From: Sedimenticola sp.
GTDB lineage: Bacteria > Pseudomonadota > Gammaproteobacteria > Chromatiales > Chromatiaceae
DNA length: 10,388 nucleotides
NCBI GenBank assembly: GCA_027023915.1
Contig: JALVUB010000068.1
Location: 1-10,388, forward strand
Direction of reading: 5' to 3'
How positions within the stretch are numbered: the stretch's first letter is position 1; each line of letters begins with the position of its first letter. Both the position numbers and the translations under genes were made by a program. The notes beneath the pieces were generated by a model, which saw only the letters and a program-made list of their open reading frames with translations, was not told the DNA's origin and ran no database searches. Positions 5,475-10,388 of this stretch are shown here, piece after piece.

Positions 5475-6341
5475 ATGAAACTCACCCTCGGCCCCATCCT
5501 CTACTACTGGCCCGCCGACACCCTGCGCCGGTTCTACGAAGCGGCGGCCACCTGGCCGGTGGAGGTGGTCTATCTCGGCGAGACGGTCTGCTCCAAGCGG
5601 CGCAGCTTCCGTTTCGACGACTGGATGGAGACCGCCCGCCGCCTGGCCGAAGCCGGCAAGGAAGTGGTGCTCTCCACCCTGGCGCTGCTGGAGGCGGAGT
5701 CGGAGCTCAAGACCCTGCGCCGTATCTGCGGCAACGGCGAGTTCCTGGTGGAGGCCAACGACATGGCGGCGGTGCAGCTTCTCAGCAAGGCAGGCCAGCC
5801 CTTTGTCGCCGGACCGACCCTCAACCTCTACAACCCCCGTTCCCTGGAGGTGCTGGCCCGCCGTGGCCTGAAACGGTGGGTGCCGCCGCTGGAGCTGGAC
5901 CGGCAGACCCTTGCCGACTTTCTCCAGGCGCTGCCCGAGGGGGTGGAGACCGAGCTCTTCGCCTGGGGCCGGATGCCGCTGGCCTTCTCCGCCCGCTGCT
6001 ATACCGCCCGCGCCTACGACCTCCCCAAGGACGACTGCCAGTACCGCTGCCTCGACCATCCCGACGGCTTCACCCTGCGCACCCAGGAGGGCCAGCCCTT
6101 CCTTGCGGTGAACGGCATCCAGACCCAGTCGGCCCTCACCTGCAACCTGCTCCCAGAGACCGCCGAGGCGGCCCGCATGGGCATCGACCTGCTGCGCATC
6201 AGCCCCCAGGCCCACCACATGGAACGCATCGTCGAGGCGTTTCGCCGGGCAGTGGCTGGAGAAGAGCCCCCGGAGCTGGAAAAACGGATGCCGGCGGGTG
6301 GCTGCAACGGCTACTGGCACGGCCGTGCTGGCATCAGATAG
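5475..6341 (+). CDS. UbiV, O2-independent ubiquinone biosynthesis protein (peptidase U32 family)
   Basis: This 288-residue protein is UbiV (formerly YhbV), partner of UbiU in the O2-independent hydroxylation complex. The start MKLTLGPILYYWPADTLRRF and VYLGETVCSKRR are typical. The cluster cysteines are present as C39, then C175, C188 and C192 in FSARCYTAR and DDCQYRCLDHPDGF; the spacing equals that of the E. coli protein, shifted by five residues. NGIQTQSALTCNLLPE is also conserved. The reading frame is open further upstream (from 5340), but that part overlaps ubiU and does not resemble the family, so I start at the ATG at 5475. ubiT, the third component, is not in the window and must be elsewhere if the pathway works. 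Confidence 0.96.
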   Translation: MKLTLGPILYYWPADTLRRFYEAAATWPVEVVYLGETVCSKRRSFRFDDWMETARRLAEAGKEVVLSTLALLEAESELKTLRRICGNGEFLVEANDMAAVQLLSKAGQPFVAGPTLNLYNPRSLEVLARRGLKRWVPPLELDRQTLADFLQALPEGVETELFAWGRMPLAFSARCYTARAYDLPKDDCQYRCLDHPDGFTLRTQEGQPFLAVNGIQTQSALTCNLLPETAEAARMGIDLLRISPQAHHMERIVEAFRRAVAGEEPPELEKRMPAGGCNGYWHGRAGIR

Positions 6342-6371
6342 AAGGCACCTCAAAAAATCCGACGCGCGCCT

Positions 6372-6394
6372 GCCATCAATGAACTTCTGATGGC
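6372..6394. other. Perfect 7-bp hairpin after ubiV
   Basis: GCCATCA (6372-6378) pairs with TGATGGC (6388-6394) across a 9-base loop. It lies 31 bases after the ubiV stop codon and between two converging reading frames, so it could end transcription from either side. No T-run follows it on the plus strand; on the minus strand the nearest one is 14 bases away (at 6358). I therefore do not call it a terminator. Confidence 0.3.
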
Positions 6395-6405
6395 GACCAC
6401 TGCGC

Positions 6406-6498
6406 TCAGCCAGGCTCCTCGTTGTCGGGCATTTCGAGAAGCCTTTGCATACAACGTTCCAGTGGCGGAAGGTGTTCCTCGATAACCTGCCGAATTGT
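6406..6498 (-). pseudogene. 3' end of an unknown gene cut by the ISL3 element
   Basis: On the minus strand this stretch reads as 30 codons and a stop, giving TIRQVIEEHLPPLERCMQRL then LEMPDNEEPG. The composition is that of a normal amphipathic protein C-terminus. The frame is open exactly to 6498, the base before the presumed ISL3 end at 6499, which supports interruption by that element. The gene would have converged on ubiUV. I do not recognise the family from 30 residues; it does not resemble the C-terminus of UbiT that I remember. The 5' part is not in the window. Confidence 0.4.
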
Positions 6499-7073
6499 GG
6501 CTCTTCGTCATTCCGTGTGGAATTCCCCTTGAAACCGTTACCATGAGAGCCCCCTGGAATCAGCGATGAGGAACGCAGCATGAACGACAACCAAGTCCTG
6601 CTCCTTGGCCTGGGTCTTGAAGCCCCCTGGCAACTGGTGGATCAACAACTGGATACCAGCAAGCAGCCCCACGAGCTGCATCTGACCATCAAGGGCGAGC
6701 GGGGCGCGGAATACCCCTGTCCCGTCTGCGGCACCCTCTGCAAGCCCCACGATTTCAAGGAGAAGCAGTGGCGGCATCTGAACTTCTTCCAGCACCACTG
6801 CTACATCCACGCCTCGGTGCCCCGGGTGAAGTGTCCGGAGCATGGCGTCAAGCAGGTGAAGGTGCCCTGGGCACGCAAGGGCAGCGCCTTCACCCTGCTG
6901 TTCGAACAGGCCGCCCTCACCCTGGCCCGGGAGGTGCCGGTCAATGCCGCGGCGCGGATCATTGGCATCAATGACAAGCGCCTGTGGCGCATCGTGCAGC
7001 ACTACGTGGCCCAGGCCGTGGCCCGGTTCGATCTTTCGGCGGTACAGGCCATCGGCCTGGACGAGACCGCCAG
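6499..7073 (+). mobile_element. Left part of an ISL3-family insertion sequence, truncated by IS21
   Basis: The presumed left end begins GGCTCTTCGTCATTCCGTGT, which looks like an ISL3-type terminal inverted repeat. It lies 81 bases upstream of an ISL3-type transposase start. The element stops abruptly at 7073, where the IS21 terminus begins. Its right half, including the other inverted repeat, is not found beyond the IS21 element or elsewhere in the window. The exact left boundary is inferred from the sequence pattern and from the broken gene next to it. Confidence 0.7.
6580..7073 (+). pseudogene. ISL3-family transposase, N-terminal fragment
   Basis: The first 164 residues match the N-terminus of ISL3 transposases. 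There is a zinc-binding domain (YPCPVCG with C47 and C50, C54, then C85 and H88 in VKCPEHG), a helix-turn-helix region (NAAARIIGINDKRLWRIV, about 122-139), and the start of the catalytic domain, AIGLDETAS with the first catalytic Asp D161. Full proteins of this family are about 400 residues, so the other two catalytic residues and the whole C-terminal half are gone. The frame runs on for about 28 codons into the IS21 end, which is not native sequence. GAGGA upstream supports the ATG at 6580. The fragment could not act alone. Confidence 0.88.
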
Positions 7074-7086
7074 TGTCAACACCGAT
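7074..7086 (+). repeat. IS21 terminal inverted repeat (istB side)
   Basis: TGTCAACACCGAT pairs with the complement of 9212-9224 with two mismatches. It joins directly to codon 165 of the ISL3 transposase. Confidence 0.85.
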
Positions 7087-7106
7087 ACAAGATGTCCCCT
7101 TTTCAC

Positions 7107-7121
7107 CGGTTTGAGATGTCC
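7107..7121 (+). repeat. IS21 subterminal inverted repeat, istB-side copy
   Basis: CGGTTTGAGATGTCC is perfectly repeated in inverted orientation at 9177-9191. It is probably a transposase binding site. Confidence 0.8.
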
Positions 7122-7167
7122 GGTTTTCAACGATTTCAGCTTGGCTGACCAGGCCGCTTGAGGTCGC

Positions 7168-7944
7168 TCAGTCGCCTCCCTTGTCTTCAGATTTCTCGAT
7201 GGGTTGGGTGATCAACCCGGCCTTGCGCTTTTCCCTCAGCCGGAAGCTCTCGCCCTTGATGTTGAGGGTGGTGGCATGGTGCAGCAGCCGGTCCAGAATG
7301 GCGGTGGCGATCACCTGGTCCGAGAACACCTCACCCCAGTCCACGAACCCCTTATTCGAGGTGAGGATCATCGCCGCCTTCTCATAGCGCCTCGCCACCA
7401 GACGGAAGAACAGGCTGGCCTCCTGCCGGTTCAGCGGCAGGTAGCCGATCTCGTCGATGATCAGCACCTTGGGGTAGGTGAACTGCTGGATCTGCCGCTC
7501 CAGGCGATTCTCCGCCTGCGCCCGCTTGAGCCGGGTCATCAGTTCCTCCAGGGTCAGGAACAGCACCCGGTGCCCCGCCTCGGCGGCCTTGACCGCCAAG
7601 GCGATGGCCAGGTGGGTCTTGCCCACTCCGGGCGGCCCCAGCAGAATGACGTTCTCGGCCCGCGCGACGAAGGCGCCACCCGCCAGCTCGCGGATCACCT
7701 TGCGGTCGATGGAGGGCTGGAAGCTGAAGTCGAACTGCTCGAGGGTCTTGATCCAGGGCAGCCGCGCCTGCTTGAGGCGGCTCTCCAAGCCCTTCTGGTG
7801 GCGACCGTTCCACTCGGTGGCCAGGGCCTCGGCCAGGAAGCTGCGATAGTCCAGCTCCCGCTTGGCGGCCTGCTCGCACAGGGCGTCGAGGTGGTCCGGC
7901 AGGTACTCTATCTTGAGCTTCTGCATCAGGCCGCTCAGTTCCAT
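7168..7944 (-). CDS. IstB, IS21-family transposition helper ATPase
   Basis: This 258-residue AAA+ ATPase assists IstA in choosing and delivering target DNA, related to DnaC/DnaI-type helicase loaders. The Walker A motif GPPGVGKT is at 103-110, Walker B LIIDE at 161-165, a sensor TSN at 195-197 and an arginine-containing DRLLHH motif at 218-223. The length is normal for IstB. Its ATG at 7944 overlaps the end of istA by 10 bases (7935-7944), so it is probably translated by coupling to istA. A charged C-terminal tail (IEKSEDKGGD) ends 94 bases from the element's end. Nothing suggests inactivation. Confidence 0.97.
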   Translation of the reverse strand: MELSGLMQKLKIEYLPDHLDALCEQAAKRELDYRSFLAEALATEWNGRHQKGLESRLKQARLPWIKTLEQFDFSFQPSIDRKVIRELAGGAFVARAENVILLGPPGVGKTHLAIALAVKAAEAGHRVLFLTLEELMTRLKRAQAENRLERQIQQFTYPKVLIIDEIGYLPLNRQEASLFFRLVARRYEKAAMILTSNKGFVDWGEVFSDQVIATAILDRLLHHATTLNIKGESFRLREKRKAGLITQPIEKSEDKGGD

Positions 7945-9122
7945 GACGCTGCCTCCTCGTAGGCCGTCAGGCTACGGGTCTGAACACCGAGATCCCGCCA
8001 CAGGCGGGCATGATGGTCGGGCACCACCTGCCAGCCTTCGGTGGCCGGTCGCAGCCGGTGCTCAGCCACCAGGTAACCCTGGGCGTCGAACACCTTCAGG
8101 GCGCCATCGAGGGTACGGTGGATCGTCACGCGCTCCCCGCACAGGTGGGCCGGCACACTGTAGCGGTTGCCGGCCACGTCGATGAAGGCGTCCAGAGCCA
8201 CCCGGCGGCTCTCGTGGTAGCTGGTATCGAAGCGCACCGGCGGCAGGGGTTGCAGCCGGGGCCGTTCCTCGGCAAAGCGGTCGGCGACACGGACCTTGAG
8301 GGTGCCGTGGATGCGTTCATCGGCGACTTCCACCAGCCACTGCTCGAGCTGCTGGTTGAGGTGTGCCAGGCTCTCGAAGGACCGGTAGCGCTGGAAGAAG
8401 TTCTCCTTCACGTAGCGCACCATCCGCTCGTCCTTACCCTTGGTCTGGGGCCGGTGGGGGCGGCAAGCCTTGGGCTGGAACCCGTAGTGTTCGGCCAGCT
8501 GGAGAAAACCGGGGTTGAAACGCACCTTCCCGTCCGGCCCATGGGACAGCACAGCGGCCTTCTGGTTGTCCACCCACACCTCCTGCGGCACACCACCGAA
8601 CCACTCGAAGGCCCGAACCAGGCTCTCGTAGGTGTGCTCGGCGTCCTCGCAGGGTGCGGCCCACACATGGAAGCGCCGGGAGTGGCCCAGCAGGTTGACG
8701 GCAAAGTGCACCCGCGTCCGCGTACCGGCCACCACGGTGTCGATCTGGCCCCAGTCCGACTGCAGCTGCCTGCCCGGCGGGGTTTCGAAGCGCACGGTGC
8801 CCTTCGCCTTGCGCAACGCCCGCTTGGGGCGGATGTAGTCGCGCAGAATGCTGCGCCCGCCGCGGTAGCCTCGGGTGCGGATCTCGGCATAGATCACCTC
8901 GGCGTTCCAGACGCCCTCGGACAACAGCTTGTCGATCAAGGGCTTGTAGGAGTCGAGCTTGCTCGGCCGGACGCCGGGCCGGCGACGTGGCGGTGGCCCG
9001 CCGCGCTTCAGGGCACGGCGCACCGTGCGTTCCGAGCAGCCCACCGCCGCCGCAATCTCGCGCAGGTAGCACCCTTTGTCTCGCATTTTGCGTATCATGA
9101 TCCAGTCCTCTCGGTTGAGCAT
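7935..9122 (-). CDS. IstA, IS21-family DDE transposase
   Basis: From the ATG at 9122 this is a 395-residue transposase. A helix-turn-helix lies at about 18-40 (YLREIAAAVGCSERTVRRAL), and the catalytic triad is visible as D123 (SDWGQID), D185 (VWVDNQKAAV) and E232 (TKGKDERMVRYVKE). The D-D spacing of 62 and D-E spacing of 47 fit the IS21 family. A C-terminal domain with AGNRYSVP follows, typical of IstA. The frame is open 20 codons further upstream, but those residues overlap the subterminal repeat and are not family-like; GAGGAGG directly before 9122 supports the shorter form. It overlaps istB by 10 bases. Confidence 0.96.
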   Translation of the reverse strand: MLNREDWIMIRKMRDKGCYLREIAAAVGCSERTVRRALKRGGPPPRRRPGVRPSKLDSYKPLIDKLLSEGVWNAEVIYAEIRTRGYRGGRSILRDYIRPKRALRKAKGTVRFETPPGRQLQSDWGQIDTVVAGTRTRVHFAVNLLGHSRRFHVWAAPCEDAEHTYESLVRAFEWFGGVPQEVWVDNQKAAVLSHGPDGKVRFNPGFLQLAEHYGFQPKACRPHRPQTKGKDERMVRYVKENFFQRYRSFESLAHLNQQLEQWLVEVADERIHGTLKVRVADRFAEERPRLQPLPPVRFDTSYHESRRVALDAFIDVAGNRYSVPAHLCGERVTIHRTLDGALKVFDAQGYLVAEHRLRPATEGWQVVPDHHARLWRDLGVQTRSLTAYEEAASWN

Positions 9123-9176
9123 GGCGGCCTCCTCGAGTCTTTGAACAACCCAAGGATGCCCCACGCTTGATCGGGA

Positions 9177-9191
9177 GGACATCTCAAACCG
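9177..9191 (-). repeat. IS21 subterminal inverted repeat, istA-side copy
   Basis: GGACATCTCAAACCG is the exact inverted match of 7107-7121, placed between the istA start and the element end. It may also overlap the istA promoter region. Confidence 0.8.
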
Positions 9192-9211
9192 TTATTTTGG
9201 GGTCATATAGC

Positions 9212-9224
9212 ATCGGCGCTGACA
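9212..9224 (-). repeat. IS21 terminal inverted repeat (istA side)
   Basis: ATCGGCGCTGACA matches the complement of 7074-7086 at 11 of 13 positions and marks the boundary with the truncated toxin gene. Confidence 0.85.
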
Positions 9225-9470
9225 GTTGCTTACTTTGAGTCGAAAAGACCTGGGCTCGGTGCTTTGTATCTGGCGGAGTTTGAGAAAATCCTGGGGCGGG
9301 TATGCAAATCGCCTCAACGGTATCCGATTGAATGGAAACCTGATATACGACGAATTCGAATGGATCGGTTCCCGTATACGGTGCTTTATCGTGAAGTTTC
9401 AGGCACTGTTCAAGTATTGGCGGTTGCTCATCATCGTAGGCGCCCGCAGTATTGGCTAGGAAGGCTCTAA
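9225..9470 (+). pseudogene. ParE/RelE-family toxin gene, 5' end removed by IS21
   Basis: Directly after the IS21 end, 81 codons and a TAA encode the C-terminal four fifths of a ParE-type toxin. AYFESKRPGLGALYLAEFEK, a central YP--W--DIRR segment, DRFPYTVLYRE, and VLAVAHHRRRPQYWLGRL are all hallmarks of the family, whose members poison DNA gyrase or cleave ribosome-bound mRNA. About 20 N-terminal residues are missing, with no start codon. The antitoxin gene, normally just upstream, is also absent, so the IS21-linked rearrangement removed both. A truncated start at TTG 9264 is formally possible but would lack the first helix. The stop codon lies inside an attC site, showing that the gene was carried on an integron cassette. 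Confidence 0.85.
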
Positions 9471-9520
9471 CAAGGCGCTCCAGCCGACCGCTGACGCGTC
9501 GGCTGAGCTTTAGCGTTACG
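9465..9520 (+). other. Integron attC recombination site
   Basis: TAAC (9468-9471) pairs with GTTA (9515-9518), the R''/R' core. An inner arm GCTCCAGCCGAC (9477-9488) pairs with GTCGGCTGAGC (9498-9508) except for one unpaired base at 9480/9481. This imperfect palindrome with a single extrahelical base (a G on the bottom strand) and an AGCGTTA right end is the hallmark of attC sites, which the integrase recombines as a folded bottom strand. The outer core bases fit the RYYYAAC and GTTRRRY consensus with one mismatch each. The toxin TAA lies in the left core, as usual in cassettes. No integrase gene or second attC is visible in the window. Confidence 0.82.
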
Positions 9521-9547
9521 CCGTTTCGAGAACAGCGGAAAAAGCTG

Positions 9548-9787
9548 GTGTTGTTGTCCATTTCTATTGGTGCTGTAGTTGGTGTTGTGGCTTTGGCTGC
9601 GCGAGCGCATGCGTTTTCAGGCGGCACGGCGGTTGTTATTATGGTTGTTTTGTTTTTATGGGCGCTGGTGGTTAATATGATGCTATGGAGGTGTCCTTCT
9701 TGTGGTGGGCATCTCGGAAAGCTATATTTTGGTGAAAAGTTTCAAAAATATTGTCCAAATTGTGGAATAAAGCTGATGGAAAAATGA
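9548..9787 (+). CDS. Small membrane protein with C-terminal zinc ribbon (cassette ORF)
   Basis: I do not recognise this protein of about 79 residues, but its design is clear. Two hydrophobic stretches (about 1-21 and 26-46) are followed by a C-terminal treble-clef or zinc-ribbon motif, CPSCGG then YCPNCGIKLM, with C49, C52, C69 and C72. The first codon is uncertain: the frame is open upstream to 9452, but that part lies in the toxin gene and attC site. The first usable start after attC is GTG 9548, with only a weak GGAAAAAG upstream. Position and orientation right after an attC site suggest a second integron cassette, although no attC follows it. It is less GC-rich than the genes to the left, as cassettes often are. 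Its function is unknown. Confidence 0.6.
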   Translation: MLLSISIGAVVGVVALAARAHAFSGGTAVVIMVVLFLWALVVNMMLWRCPSCGGHLGKLYFGEKFQKYCPNCGIKLMEK

Positions 9788-9815
9788 TAAAAGTTGATGT
9801 AGGCTTCGCGGGAAT

Positions 9816-10388
9816 TTGGCAATAAAAACTTTGCAAGTTAGTAAAACGACGCGCCGAAAGGCGCTTTATTATTTATGCGCCTTGGTGGTTGTTGCCGTCG
9901 GTTTGGAGGTTGTCGGGTGGATTGGTGGCAAGGTGGCGCCGCCCAGGGTGACGATAAATAAAGGAGGCCTTATTGAACCAGTTGGTTATCCGTTTTGGAG
10001 GCGAATAAGTGACTGGGTTGCGGGGCGCAGGTATGTGTTGTTGACTTTTGACGATGGCCCTTTTGGCGACGGGGTTGATGAGAAGATTCTGACGATACTC
10101 AGAAAGCACCATGCGGTGGCTATCTTTTTTGAGGTATGCGAAAGAATAAATAACAATAAAGATGTTCTTCAAAAAATTCAGGCGAGTGGAAGTTTTATTG
10201 GCAACCATAGTTATCATCATTTGCATTTATCCAAACTGTCAGGTGATGTTTAAAGACGGAAATTTCCTGATGTAGTGCTTATTTGAAACAAGTTTCCGGT
10301 GGCCTGCCCCAATTTTTCAGGCCGCCTTGGGGAGAAATATCTGTACAAGTGAGGAGCGCTGTTAAAGAAGCGGGCATGCGTCAGGTGC
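9816..10388 (+). pseudogene. Polysaccharide deacetylase (NodB-type), frameshifted, partial at right edge
   Basis: The first frame (9816-10253, start TTG) encodes an N-terminal membrane anchor (ALYYLCALVVVAVGLEVVGW) and the start of a NodB domain: motif 1 LLTFDDGP with the catalytic and metal-binding Asp pair, and motif 2 GNHSYHH with the H-S/T-X2-H metal site. The frame ends after SGDV. The family then resumes in another frame: LKTEIS at 10249-10266, an in-frame TGA, then AYLKQVSGGLPQFFRPPWGE, which contains motif 3 (RPPW), continuing to the window's end. One missing T near 10247-10250 plus one nonsense codon explain the break. These may be real lesions or sequencing errors. Intact members remove acetyl groups from N-acetylated polysaccharides at the cell envelope. 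The start codon is uncertain. Confidence 0.75.

Larger units (their letters stand above)
7074..9224 (-). mobile_element. Complete IS21-family insertion sequence (istA-istB)
   Basis: This 2151-bp element carries istA and istB on the minus strand. The ends are inverted repeats: TGTCAACACCGAT at 7074-7086 against the complement of 9212-9224 (TGTCAGCGCCGAT), with 11 of 13 matches and the TGTCA terminus typical of IS21. A second, perfect 15-bp inverted pair lies inside (7107-7121 and 9177-9191), and AGATGTCC occurs twice at the 7074 side (7090-7097 and 7114-7121), as expected for the multiple terminal transposase sites of this family. Both genes appear intact, so the element may be active. The flanks (CCGCCAG on one side, GTTGCTTAC on the other) show no target duplication. 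The left flank is an ISL3 element and the right flank a toxin gene, so a deletion or recombination has probably followed insertion. Confidence 0.93.

Noticed and set aside
5268..6590. 440-codon minus-strand frame across ubiV and the ISL3 end
   Set aside because: Antisense shadow of ubiV, running on into the insertion element end.
8010..9170. 386-codon plus-strand frame opposite istA
   Set aside because: Shadow of the IS21 transposase gene, which has its DDE motif intact on the minus strand.
7074..9224. CRISPR array or RNA-guided system in the mobile region
   Set aside because: The only repeats are the paired inverted repeats of IS21; there is no regularly spaced repeat and no cas or similar gene.
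9452..9547. Upstream extension of the zinc-ribbon ORF through the attC site
   Set aside because: This part translates the end of the toxin gene and the attC site in another frame; recombination sites are not expected to encode the protein's start.

Overview
The window looks like chromosome from a sulfur-oxidising gammaproteobacterium, possibly a purple sulfur bacterium or a relative of sulfur-storing symbionts. Two adjacent genes encode exported sulfur globule proteins, a ubiUV pair points to ubiquinone synthesis without oxygen, and most of the DNA is GC-rich. I cannot name the genus.

Layout. Positions 1-242 hold no clear gene but contain a perfect FNR/CRP-type palindrome that could drive a gene off the left edge. 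On the minus strand, a small radical SAM protein (1741-1112) overlaps by 4 bases a TauD/TfdA-type Fe(II)/2-oxoglutarate dioxygenase (1115-243). Divergent from these, after an AT-rich promoter region, lie two sulfur globule protein genes (1942-3119). Each has a good ribosome binding site and is followed by a hairpin terminator. The second protein carries a long extension of nine 11-residue repeats, predicted to be a helical rod.

Next is a small two-helix membrane protein (3194-3421), then yhcC-ubiU-ubiV (3485-6341), a tight operon preceded by a near-consensus FNR box. Its spacing to a -10 element fits a class II FNR-activated promoter. UbiU and UbiV keep all eight Fe-S cysteines, so the pair should support O2-independent hydroxylation in ubiquinone synthesis. 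YhcC is a radical SAM protein of unknown function placed under the same control.

From about 6400 the window is a patchwork of mobile DNA. An ISL3-type element cuts off the 3' end of an unknown minus-strand gene. That element is itself truncated by a complete IS21-family element (7074-9224, istA/istB intact). The IS21 has no visible target duplication, and its other side joins a 5'-truncated ParE-type toxin gene. The toxin's stop codon lies in a well-formed integron attC site (about 9465-9520), so the right end is the remnant of an integron gene cassette array. It continues in lower-GC DNA with a small membrane/zinc-ribbon ORF and a polysaccharide deacetylase gene broken by a frameshift and a stop, which runs off the right edge. 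No integron integrase is present.

The most notable items are the hendecad-repeat sulfur globule protein, the FNR-controlled yhcC-ubiUV operon with a start-codon hairpin expected only in read-through transcripts, the radical SAM/dioxygenase pair, and the attC site with the toxin cassette truncated by IS21.
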